Positions 1 to 11,941 of a stretch of DNA of 64,000 nt are shown in pieces. The first letter of the stretch is position 1, and each line of letters opens with the position of its first letter. A program made the translations under genes and the position numbers. The notes beneath the pieces are model-generated. The model was given only the letters and a program-made list of their open reading frames with translations. It was not told the DNA's origin and did not search any database. This DNA comes from Mesostigma viride (taxonomy: Eukaryota > Streptophyta > Mesostigmatophyceae > Mesostigmatales > Mesostigmataceae), in NCBI GenBank assembly GCA_009746045.1, contig RPFO01002102.1, positions 62,001 through 126,000 of the forward strand, read 5' to 3'.

Positions 1-959
1 AGAAAGCAACGGACTTGCTTACGCTGGAAGCCCCAGGGGCCGGCGCGGGGCCGGTGCCTCCTGGGGGTTGTTTTCCTGCCGCATTGCCGCCGCCATGGCT
101 GCTCCAGCAGTGGGTGCTGCTGTCGCAGCCGCCGGGGAAGAGGGTTGGTCGGTGCCCCGTAGGGGAACCGGCTCCGCCACCGGCTGGCGCACAGGGGAGG
201 GGGGTTGTTCGGACTGCCTCGCGGCAGCCGGACCCTCCACCTGGCTGGTATTGTCATGGTTGTTCTTTTGTTTTCTTTTTCTTTGTCTTCTTTTTGTTTT
301 GTTGTTATTGCATGCAGGCGCACCGACATCAGCCGGTGCCCTGTTGTCTGGCGGACGACGCTGATCATCATCGTCGTCCCCAAGATATAGTTTCTTTTTC
401 TCTTTTCTTTTCTTTTTTTTTTTTTCCAGTGCCGGTTTGAACCGTTGTTGAGTTTGATGTTGCTGAAGAGCGTTTATAAAATTCAAGTTAGGAATGAGAA
501 ATGAACGACGTGATATATTGCTTGAGAACACTGTATGCTGTGAGCAATGAATTGCTTGGTTCATTAGAAAATAGGTTTACCCTTTATCAACGTTCCTCTC
601 ACTGGCTGCGCCGCCAGTGACCGTTGGGTGCAGACCGTTGGCCCGAGGCCGCACGATGACAGGTAGCAGTCTAGTCACTGCATCGTGTGATCACAGATCA
701 ATGCACGCTGCAGTACGGTCCCTATCTAGGATACTCTAGTACCGTCCAATGACAGGACACTACGTATACTGGGTACTGACATCTGTCACGTACCCCAGTA
801 CCCAAAGTACCTATCTAGGGAAACGTATGCGACTCGACTAGTGCATTCCTATCTGCATAGCCCACGTGGTATTTATATTCACATACCAACGTAGGTTTAC
901 AAGGCTTATTCATACATTGTATTCACAATGCCTTTGAGACTTAGTCTACAGCAAAGCAT
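1..959. other. Unassigned low-complexity leader
   Basis: I see no recognisable gene here. Bases 15-440 are open on both strands, but the translations are low-complexity: Pro/Ala-rich on plus, Lys/Arg-rich on minus. Two T-rich tracts, ending in CAG near 317 and 428, bracket a short GC-rich block at about 318-384, as if it were a small plus-strand exon between pyrimidine-rich intron ends; this is only a resemblance. A stem-loop with arms CACTGGC and GCCAGTG lies near 600-620. Bases 640-950 show nothing I can name. Confidence 0.3.
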
Positions 960-3900
960 GGAGACTAACTACATCCACCGCGCACGCAAGGGGCGGCTGC
1001 ACACACACGTACACACACCGCGCACGCAAGGGGCAACTGCACACACATGTACACACACCGCGCACGCTTGGGGCGGCTGCACACACACGTACCTACACCG
1101 CGCACGCAAGGGGCGGCTGCACACACACGTACATACACCGCGCACGCAAGGGGCAACTGCACACACATGTACATACACCGCGCAACCACGGGGCGGCTGC
1201 ACACACACGTACATACACCGCGCACGCAAGGGGCAACTGCACACACATGTACACACACCGCGCACGCTTGGGGCGGCTGCACACACACGTACCTACACCG
1301 CGCACGCAAGGGGCGGCTGCACACACACGTACATACACCGCGCACGCAAGGGGCAACTGCACACACATGTACATACACCGCGCAACCACGGGGCGGCTGC
1401 ACACACACGTACACACACCGCGCACGCAAGGGGCAGCTGCACACACACGTACATACACCATGCACGCAAGGGGCTGCACACACACTTACACACACCTTGC
1501 ACGCAAGGGCCGGCATGCACACACACGTACCTACACCGCGCACGCAAGGGGCGACTGCACACCCATGTACATCCACCGCGCACGCAAGGGCCGGCTGCAC
1601 ACACACGTACACACACCATGCACGCAAGGGCCGGCTGCACACACACGTACATCCACCGCGCACGCAAGGGGCGGCTGCACACACACGTACACACACCGCG
1701 CACGCAAGGGGCAACTGCACACACATGTACACACACCGCGCACGCTTGGGGCGGCTGCACACACACGTACCTACACCGCGCACGCAAGGGCCGGCTGCAC
1801 ACACACGTACATACACCGCGCACGCAAGGGGCAACTGCACACACATGTACATACACCGCGCAACCACGGGGCGGCTGCACACACACGTACATACACCGCG
1901 CACGCTTGGGGCAGCTGCACTCACATGTACACACACCGCGCACGCAAGGGGCGACTGCACACACATGTACATCCACCGCGCACGCAAGGGCCGGCTGCAC
2001 ACACACGTACACACACCATGCACGCAAGGGCCGGCTGCACACACACGTACATCCACCGCGCACGCAAGGGCCGGCTGCACACACACGTACATACACCGCG
2101 CACGCAAGGGGCAACTGCACACACATGTACACACACCGCGCACGCAAGGGGCAACTGCACACACACGTACACACACCGCGCACGCTTGGGGCGGCTGCAC
2201 ACACACGTACATACACCGCGCACGCAAGGGGCGGCTGCACACACACGTACATCCACCGCGCACGCAAGGGGCAACTGCACACACATGTACACACACCGCG
2301 CACGCTTGGGGCAGCTGCACTCACATGTACACACACCGCGCACGCAAGGGGCGGCTGCACACACACGTACATCCACCGCGCACGCAAGGGGCAACTGCAC
2401 ACACACGTACATCCACCGCGCACGCAAGGGGCGGCTGCACACACACGTACACACACCGCGCACGCAAGGGGCAACTGCACACACATGTACACACACCGCG
2501 CACGCTTGGGGCGGCTGCACACACACGTACCTACACCGCGCACGCAAGGGGCGGCTGCACACACACGTACATACACCGCGCACGCAAGGGGCAACTGCAC
2601 ACACATGTACATACACCGCGCACGCAAGGGGCAACTGCACACACATGTACACACACCGCGCACGCAAGGGGCAACTGCACACACACGTACACACACCGCG
2701 CACGCTTGGGGCGGCTGCACACACACGTACCTACACCGCGCACGCAAGGGGCGGCTGCACACACACGTACATCCACCGCGCACGCAAGGGGCAACTGCAC
2801 ACACATGTACACACACCGCGCACGCTTGGGGCAGCTGCACTCACATGTACACACACCGCGCACGCAAGGGCCGGCTGCACACACACGAAAAACCACCGCG
2901 CACGCAAGGGGCAACTGCACACACACGTACATCCACCGCGCACGCAAGGGGCGGCTGCACACACACGTACACACACCGCGCACGCAAGGGGCAACTGCAC
3001 ACACATGTACACACACCGCGCACGCTTGGGGCGGCTGCACACACACGTACCTACACCGCGCACGCAAGGGGCGGCTGCACACACACGTACATACACCGCG
3101 CACGCAAGGGGCAACTGCACACACATGTACATACACCGCGCAACCACGGGGCGGCTGCACACACACGTACATACACCGCGCACGCAAGGGGCAACTGCAC
3201 ACACATGTACACACACCGCGCACGCTTGGGGCGGCTGCACACACACGTACCTACACCGCGCACGCAAGGGGCGGCTGCACACACACGTACATACACCGCG
3301 CACGCAAGGGGCAACTGCACACACATGTACATACACCGCGCAACCACGGGGCGGCTGCACACACACGTACACACACCGCGCACGCAAGGGGCAGCTGCAC
3401 ACACACGTACATACACCATGCACGCAAGGGGCTGCACACACACGTACATACACCATGCACGCAAGGGGCTGCACACACACTTACACACACCTTGCACGCA
3501 AGGGCCGGCATGCACACACACTGGCATACACCGCGCACGCAAGGGGCGAGTGCACACACACGTACACACACCGCGCACGCAATTAAGGGACGGCTGCACA
3601 CACACGTACATACACCGCGCACGCAAGGGGCAACGGCACTCACATGTACATACACCATGCACGCAAGGGGCGGCTGCACACACACGTACACACACCATGC
3701 ACGCAAGGAGCGACTTCACGCACAGGTACACACACCATGCACGCAAGGTTCGGCTGCACACACATGTACATCCACCGCGCACGCAAGGGGCGGCTGCACA
3801 CACATGTACATACACCATGCACGCAAGGGGCGGCTGCACACACCTGTACATCCACCGCGCACGCAAGGGGCGAGTGCACACACACGTACACACACCGCGC

Positions 3901-6900
3901 ACGCAAGGGGCGGTTGCACACACACGTACACACACCATGCACGCAATTGCCGGCATGCACACACACGTACATCCACCGCGCACGCAAGGGGCAACTGCAC
4001 ACACATGTACACACACCGCGCACGCTTGGGGCAGCTGCACTCACATGTACACACACCGCGCACGCAAGGGCCGGCTGCACACACACGTACATACACCGCG
4101 CACGCAAGGGGCAACTGCACACACATGTACACACACCGCGCACGCAAGGGGCAACTGCACACACACGTACACACACCGCGCACGCTTGGGGCGGCTGCAC
4201 ACACACGTACCTACACCGCGCACGCAAGGGGCGGCTGCACACACACGTACATCCACCGCGCACGCAAGGGGCAACTGCACACACATGTACACACACCGCG
4301 CACGCTTGGGGCAGCTGCACTCACATGTACACACACCGCACACGCAAGGGCCGGCTGCACACACACGTACATCCACCGCGCACGCAAGGGGCAACTGCAC
4401 ACACACGTACATACACCGCGCACGCAAGGGGCGGCTGCACACACACGTACACACACCGCGCACGCAAGGGGCAACTGCACACACATGTACACACACCGCG
4501 CACGCTTGGGGCGGCTGCACACACACGTACCTACACCGCGCACGCAAGGGGCGGCTGCACACACACGTACATACACCGCGCACGCAAGGGGCAACTGCAC
4601 ACACATGTACATACACCGCGCAACCACGGGGCGGCTGCACACACACGTACATACACCGCGCACGCTTGGGGCAGCTGCACTCACATGTACACACACCGCG
4701 CACGCTTGGGGCGGCTGCACACACACGTACCTACACCGCGCACGCAAGGGCGGCTGCACACACACGTACATACACCGCGCACGCAAGGGGCAACTGCACA
4801 CACATGTACATACACCGCGCAACCACGGGGCGGCTGCACACACACGTACATACACCGCGCACGCAAGGGGCGGCTGCACACATACGTACCTACACCGCGC
4901 ACGCAAGGGGCGACTGCACACCCATGTACATCCACCGCGCACGCAAGGGGCGAGTGCAAACACACGTACCTACACCGCGCACGCAAGGGGCGGCTGCACA
5001 CACACGAAAAACCACCGCGCACGCAAGGGGCGGCTGCACACACACGTACACACACCGCGCACGCAAGGGGCAGCTGCACACACACGTACATACACCATGC
5101 ACGCAAGGGGCTGCACACACACTTACACACACCTTGCACGCAAGGGCCGGCATGCACACACACTGCATGGCATACACCGCCCACGCAAGGGGCGGCTGCA
5201 CACACGTACATACACCGCGCACGCAAGGGGCGGCTGCACACACACGTACATACACCGCGCACGCAATGGGGAAACTGTCCACACATGGACATACACTGCG
5301 CACGGAAGGGGCGGCTGCATTAACACGTACATACACCGCGCACGCAAGGGGCGGCTGCACACACACGTACATACACCATGCACGCAAGGGGCGGCTGCAC
5401 ACACATGTACATCCACCGCGCACGCAAGGGGCGAGTGCACACACACGTACACACACCGCGCACGCAAGGGGCGGCTGCACACACACGTACACACACCATG
5501 CACGCAATTGCCGGCATGCACACACACGTACATCCACCGCGCACGCAAGGGGCAACTGCACACACATGTACACACACCGCGCACGCTTGGGGCAGCTGCA
5601 CTCACATGTACACACACCGCGCACGCAAGGGCCGGCTGCACACACACTTACATACACCGCGCACGCAAGGGGCAACTGCACACACATGTACACACACCGC
5701 GCACGCAAGGGCCGGCTGCACACACACGTACATACACCGCGCACGCAAGGGGAAACTGCCCACACATGGACATACACTGCGCACGCAAGGGGCGGCTGCA
5801 TTAACACGTACATACACCGCGCACGCAAGGGCCGGCATGCACACACACGTACATACACCGCCCATGTAAGGGGCGGCTGCACACACACGTACACACACCA
5901 TGCACGCAAGGGCCGGCATGCACACACAGTATACACACACCGCGCACGCAAGGGGCGGCTGCACACACACGTACATACACTGCGCACGCAAGGGGCTGCT
6001 GCACACACACTTACACTCACCATGCACGCAAGGGGCGGCTGCACACACACGTACATACACCGCGCACGCAAGGGACGGCTGCACACACACGTACATACAC
6101 CGCGCACGCAAGGGGCAACTGCCCGCACATGTACATCCACCGCGCACGCAATTAAGGGACGGCTGCACACACACGTACATACACCGCGCACGCAAGGGGC
6201 AACGGCACTCACATGTACATACACCATGCACGCAAGGGGCGGCTGCACACACACGTACATACACCGCGCACGCAAGGGGCTGCTGCACACACACTTACAC
6301 ACACAATGCACGCAATTAGGGGCGACGGCACTCACATGTACATACTCTTGGGCGGCTGCACTCACATGTACATACACCGCGCATGCAAGGGGCAACTGCA
6401 CACACACGTACACACACCATGCACGCAAGGGCCGGCATGCACACACACGTACATACACTGCGCACGCAAGGGGCAACTGCACACACACGTACACACACCA
6501 TGCACGGAAGGGACGGCTGCACTCACATGTACACACACCATGCACGCAAGGGCCGGCTGCACACACACGTACATACACCATGCACGCAAGGGGCTGCACA
6601 CACACTTACACACCACCTTGCACGCAAGGGCCGGCATGCACACACACTGGCATACACCGCGCACGCAAGGGGCGGCTGCACACACGTACATACACCGCGC
6701 ACGCAAGGGGCGAGTGCACACACACGTACACACACCGCGCACGCAATTAAGGGACGGCTGCACACACACGTACATACACCGCGCACGCAAGGGGCAACGG
6801 CACTCACATGTACATCCACCATGCACGCAAGGGGCGGCTGCACACACACGTACACACACCATGCACGCAAGGACAAGGATTCACACACATGTACACACAC

Positions 6901-8756
6901 AAAGCACGCAAGGGGCTGCTGCACACACACGTACATACACCGCGCACGCAAGGGGCGGCTGCACTCACATGTACACACACGCACGCAAGGGCGGCTGCAC
7001 ACACACGTACATACACTGCGCACGCACGGGGCGACTGCACACACATGTACATAAACCATGCACGCAAGGGGCGGCTGCACACACATGTACATACACCGCG
7101 CACGCAAGGGGCGAGTGCAAACACATGTACATACACCGCGCACGCAAGGACAAGGATGCACACACATGTACATACACCGCGCACGCAAGGGGCGGCTGCA
7201 CACACACGTACATACACCGCGCACGCAAGGGGCGAGTGCGCACACACGTACATACACCGCGCACGCAAGGGGCGGCTGCACACACACGTACATACACCGC
7301 GCACGCACGGGGCCAGTGCAAGCACATGTACATACACCATGCACGCAAGGGGCGGCTGCACACACATGTACATACACCGCGCACGCAAGGGGCGAGTGCA
7401 AACACATGTACATACACCGCGCACGCAAGGGGCAACTGCCCGCACATGTACATCCACCGCACACGCAAGGGGCGGCTGCACACACATGTACATACACCGC
7501 GCACGCAAGGGGCGGCTGCACACACACGTACATACACCGCGCACGCAAGGGGCGAGTGCGCACACACGTACATACACCGCGCACGCAAGGGGGGCTGCAC
7601 ACACACGTACATACACCGCGCACGCAAGGGGCCAGTGCAAGCACATGTACATACACCATGCACGCAAGGGCCGGCATGCACAGAAACGTACATACACCGC
7701 GCACGCAAGGGGCTGCTGCACACACACGTACACACACCATGCACGCACGGGGCGGCTGCACACACACGTACATCCACTGCGCACGCACGGGGCCGGCGAC
7801 TGCACACACATGTACATAAACCATGCACGCAAGGGGCGGCTGCACACACATGTACATCCACCGCGCACGCAAGGGGCGAGTGCAAACACATGTACATACA
7901 CCGCGCACGCAAGGACAAGGATGCACACACATGTACATACACCGCGCACGCAAGGGGCGGCTGCACACGCACGTACATACACCGCGCACGCAAGGGGCGG
8001 CTGCACACACACGTACATACACCGCGCACGCACGGGGCCAGTGCAAGCACATGTACATACACCATGCACGCAAGGGGCGGCTGCACACACATGTACATAC
8101 ACCGCGCACGCAAGGGGCGAGTGCAAACACATGTACATACACCGCGCACGCAAGGGGCAACTGCCCGCACATGTACATCCACCGCGCACGCAAGGGGCGG
8201 CTGCACACACATGTACACACACCATGCACGCAAGGACAAGGATGCACACACATGTACACACACCATGCACGCAAGGGGCGGCTGCACACACACGTACACA
8301 CACCGCGCACGCAAGGGGCGAGTGCAAACACATGTACATACACCATGCACGCAAGGACAAGGATGCACACACATGTACACACACCATGCACGCAAGGGGC
8401 GGCTGCACACACACGTACATACACAATGCACGGTTGGGGCGACGGCACTCACATGTACATACACCATGCACGCAAGGACAAGGATGCACACACATGTACA
8501 TACACCGCGCACGCAAGGGGCGGCTGCACACACACGTACATACACCGCGCACGCAAGGGGCGAGTGCAAACACATGTACATACACCGCGCACGCAAGGGG
8601 CGGCTGCACACACACGTACACACACCATGCACGCAAGGGCCGGCATGCACACACACGTACATACACCGCGCACGCAAGGGGCGGCTGCACAGAAACGTAC
8701 ACACACCGCGCACGCAAGGGCCGGCTGCACACACATGTACATACACCTTGCACGTA
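960..8756. repeat. 40-bp satellite array, about 195 units
   Basis: A 40-bp unit (core CGCACGCAAGGGGCGGCTGC followed by ACACACACGTAC and a variable ACA/CATACAC/CATCCAC spacer) repeats head-to-tail for 7.8 kb. Recurring variants (GCTTGGGG, CAACCACGGGG, GGGCAACTGC, later GGACAAGGATGC) give higher-order structure; for example the same variant order returns after 200 bp at 1047 and 1247. The unit has almost no stop codons in any frame and 40 is not a multiple of 3, so very long open frames encode Thr-His-rich or Cys-Val-rich repeats on both strands. I regard these as non-genic. Confidence 0.95.
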
Positions 8757-8925
8757 CAACACACAACACACACACACAACAAAAAATTATATACACACAC
8801 ACACGCACACGCACACGCACACGCACACGCACACGCACACGCACACGCACAACACACACAACACACACAACACACACACGCACACGTGAACAACACACAC
8901 ACACAACAATTATAATATTAGTGTA
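8757..8925. repeat. CA-rich microsatellite (CACACG and CA runs)
   Basis: ACACAC, ACGCAC and AACACAC runs directly follow the 40-bp satellite and may be its decayed edge. No gene content. Confidence 0.9.
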
Positions 8926-9016
8926 GTATATCAAACAAAATAGTAATAAAGTATTTGCAAGCGTACTTCGTGTGAATTATGTGTAGACGAGAATAGAAGC
9001 TAAACAAAACTCTAAT

Positions 9017-9084
9017 GGAGAAAGAGGGATTCGAACCCTTGGGAAAGTTACCCCATACATAGCATTCCACTCGGACATTTCTCC
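9017..9084 (-). pseudogene. Decayed tRNA-Ser, plastid trnS-GGA-like
   Basis: Read on the minus strand, the segment starts GGAGAAA and ends TTTCTCC, a perfect 7-bp acceptor stem. A D-arm start (TGTCCGAGTGG) and a T-arm with TTCGAATCC follow. The middle is too short: the 5' half of the anticodon arm and the anticodon are missing, leaving ATGCTATGTA, which matches the 3' half of the anticodon arm in plastid trnS-GGA as I remember it. It therefore looks like a 68-nt tRNA relic with an internal deletion and cannot be a functional tRNA. A nuclear insertion of plastid DNA is the simplest source, but only this short piece is visible. Confidence 0.65.
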
Positions 9085-9109
9085 GAAAAAAAGGTCACGT
9101 AAGCTAAGG

Positions 9110-9180
9110 GTGGAGAGTTAAGGGTGTAGGTTGTAGGATGTATGGTGTAGGGTGTAGGGTGTAGGGTGTAGGGTGTCTTG
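9110..9180. repeat. Telomere-like GTGTAGG tandem repeat
   Basis: Degenerate 7-bp units (GTGTAGG, with TTAAGGG, TGTAGGT and TGTAGGA variants) repeat about seven times, immediately next to the tRNA relic. The units resemble plant/algal telomere repeats (TTTAGGG-type) but are not exact. Confidence 0.6.
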
Positions 9181-9513
9181 AGCTTTCTTTTTTGAGATCA
9201 ATAGAGTCCCCTTCCATGATCATGTGCGTGATCTGGTTATGATTTTCATCTATGGCGTGTGTGGCCACATCGTGTATTTACAACTTTCTAGCCATGGATA
9301 ACTAGGTAACCATAAATTGGTTACCATGATAACTAGGTAAAAACGTGTTGGTTTCAGAATACATGTGATCGCTGCATTGTCATCTACAATGTACAAATCA
9401 ATCACGGATTTCGGGGCTACGGATTTCGGGGCTAAGTTTTTGTGGGTAGAGATTGGCAAGGGTGTCTTTATCTTGCCACTTGGTCACTTGGTGTGCATTA
9501 CGTCTGTTCTTGC

Positions 9514-9819
9514 GTTGGAGTCAAAAAACTGTCCGTGTGTGGTGGTGGACTTTTCCTCACGGGCAGTCGCCATATGTCATACAAGCACTTGTTCGGCGTA
9601 CCACTAGCTCATGTATGTCACCATTGTAATTTTGCGTTGTAACAGCATTTCTCGGAGCCAACGGCCGTTGGACTCAAAAAACTGACCGTGTGTGGTGGTG
9701 GACTTTTCCTCACGGGCAGTCGCCATATGTCATACAAGCACTTGTTCGGCGTACCACTAGCTCGTGGATGTCACCATTGTAATTTTGAGTTGTAACAGCA
9801 TTTCTCGGAGCCAACGGCC
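9514..9819. repeat. 153-bp tandem repeat, two copies
   Basis: Copies at 9514-9666 and 9667-9819 differ at only a few positions. The unit starts GTTGGA(C/G)TCAAAAAACTG and ends in the palindromic block GGAGCCAACGGCC. Downstream (9820-10140) diverged relatives of the same unit continue. An AG-rich acceptor-like TTGTAACAG precedes the palindrome in each copy, so the units could be duplicated exon-intron segments, but no protein family is recognisable. Confidence 0.8.
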
Positions 9820-10640
9820 GTTGGACTTCGAAAAACTGATAGCCTTGTCTGAAGGTGTGTGCGTGAATGGCACATGTGCATCGTCGGGGGGAGTTTTCTC
9901 AAGAGCCACATGTGGTAGTGTAAGGTGGGCATGCTTAGTGCGTACGGGTGGGAGGGACAAGAGGTGCAGAAGTTGACGGCTTTTGACCTTGGGAAATGAC
10001 ACGGCACACATAAGACAACAAAGTGATAATTTTAATGTCTTTACGGGTGTACTGTCAATTTCTCCGAGCCAACGGCCGTTGGACTCTCGAAACTCTCCTG
10101 TCTACAAAGTGTGTGCGTGCGATGGCACTTGTTCCATGTGCCGGGGGGGGGTGAGAAATCTGTCGTTAATTTGTGCCTCGTCGGGGTGGGCATGCATGAA
10201 TTTGTGCCTCGTCGGGGTGGACATGCATGAAAGCATTTTCATTGGTACTCGGGGTTCAATATTTTTGTCTTGCTGTTGAAACGTCGACGTGCTCTTCTCC
10301 TGCTCTTTTTTTTTCCTACTCAACGGCCGTTGGTGCTTTTAAACTTGCCCAGCGTTATGACTAGGATGCCCTTCTTTACTGCTAGCCACCGCCCCTTGTG
10401 TACAATGCTAGAATTAGGCCGGGGTAATGGTACACGTCCACCGCGTCCCCAGTGCAAGGTTCGTGAATGCGCTGGTTCGTAAAAAATTCGGCACTTGGAA
10501 GGTTCGAACACCTGACCCCACTTTCGTTATTTCAACATGCCCTGAACGAAAAAGCTGCGTAAAGGATACATTAACCGTTCCCTGTTATTCTTGATTATAT
10601 TATTGCGATATCATGGACGTACACACGCGGTTGGTGGTCC
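9820..10640. other. Diverged palindrome-bearing units, no clear gene
   Basis: The 14-bp palindrome CCAACGGCCGTTGG recurs at 9811-9824 and 10069-10082, and 13 bases of it at 10321-10333, each time preceded by pyrimidine-rich or T-rich DNA. The two downstream segments share GTGTGTGCGTG and ATGGCAC(A/T)TG. A short direct repeat (TTTGTGCCTCGTCGGGGTGG) occurs twice near 10170-10220. Short open frames exist on both strands but none has recognisable content. Confidence 0.4.
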
Positions 10641-10757
10641 GTACTTGCCAACTGCACTTGCAAACTGACTGACTGACTGCCTCCGTTACGCACTTGCGTG
10701 TGTTTCCGTACTTGCCAACTGAACTTGCAAACTGACTGAATGACTGCCTCCGTTACG
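10641..10757. repeat. Short tandem duplication, 67-bp period
   Basis: The block GTACTTGCCAACTG to CTCCGTTACG occurs at 10641-10690 and again at 10708-10757 with few differences; it contains an internal (ACTG)n run. Confidence 0.75.
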
Positions 10758-11941
10758 ACTAACAAGTGAACGACGAGTGAGCTACTAAAGTTTTGTTCAG
10801 TTCATTGTGTCTATATGTACATAGCCGTTTCTTCAAAACCGTTGCGTGGATACCTTGATTCTGGGTTCGCTGATACTTGTTTCCCATTTTAAATCTCCCG
10901 TCCATAATTGGATACATGTAATGTAGGAGGATACCCACTTGCCCGAAATCCGCGTAACGGGTGATTAGTACTGCTGTAAGCGGAACCACAGACAAATCTG
11001 TCTAACGGGCTAACATTATTGTCCTTCATGTACTGGTTTTTGCACGCAGGACGCCATTCGCAACACCGCCTGACGGAGTCGGATGGACCGGACGTGCGTG
11101 AGGCTGCTGTTCACAGTCGTGAAGTTGGCAGACATTAATATCAACACGGTCACGAGAATTCGTCCAGAGAATAATTGATGCTTGTGACGTGCTCGACGGC
11201 TGCGATGACCGAGATGATGCGTGTAGTGCACAGCGTCCGAGACGTCGCGACACCCGTGGCTGTCCTGTTGATGCGAACGCACGGTGACGAGACGGAGCCC
11301 ATTATATAGGTGGATTACAAGTTAGAACGGCCCTCGCGGTTGCACTGTTTAATCGCGAACGTGGATTTTGCGGAGCCGACGGCCGTTGGGGATTGGAAAT
11401 CTGATGATATCGGGGCTGCGCACGACATCGAGGAACTGGGGATCGACGTAGGTCTACAGGCTCACTTGTCCGTCAACATGTATGGCCTCGCTTGACTGTC
11501 ATCATCTTGACATGTACATAACTAGTTCATATACCATGCATTTGACACTGCCTGCACGTGGATTTTCCAGACATACATTGAGGGTAATTATAACTCGAAA
11601 GCACTACGTACGATTGAGACGTCCGGTCGTAGAGCAGATGCACTGGAGCTTTCTGATCTTCCAATTGATGGGTCTGTAATTATGTAAGATATTCAGATAT
11701 CGCGATGACTCGAGCATCGATGCATGGAATGTAATAATGTATTTCATTCAATTATACATCCAATTTAACTCCGCAATTGAGGGGCACACATGTCCATCAG
11801 CCCGAGACAACATTTCCCAAGTAATTTTCGATTAGTGATTTAGTGTGGGCCTTCCCTCATAGAATTCAAGAAAAAATCCTGGTATTTTGGTTTTTTTTTT
11901 TGTGACAGCTGCAAACAAATATGTACCACTGAAATCAGGCA
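10758..11941. other. No assignable gene; fifth palindrome copy
   Basis: Overlapping minus-strand frames at 11016-11282 (88 and 75 codons) and a plus-strand frame at 11310-11495 (61 codons) are open, but I recognise none of them. The plus-strand frame spans another copy of the palindrome family, CCGACGGCCGTTGG at 11376-11389. Bases 11500-11940 are AT-rich with no visible feature. Confidence 0.35.

Noticed and set aside
928-6750. 1,940-codon Thr/His/Arg-rich frame starting at an ATG
   Set aside because: It runs through the 40-bp satellite; frames on both strands are equally open, so it reflects the lack of stops in the unit.
960-8756. CRISPR array
   Set aside because: Units are contiguous 40-bp repeats with no unique spacers, in eukaryotic DNA.
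9017-9084. Functional tRNA-Ser gene
   Set aside because: The anticodon and half of its stem are missing.
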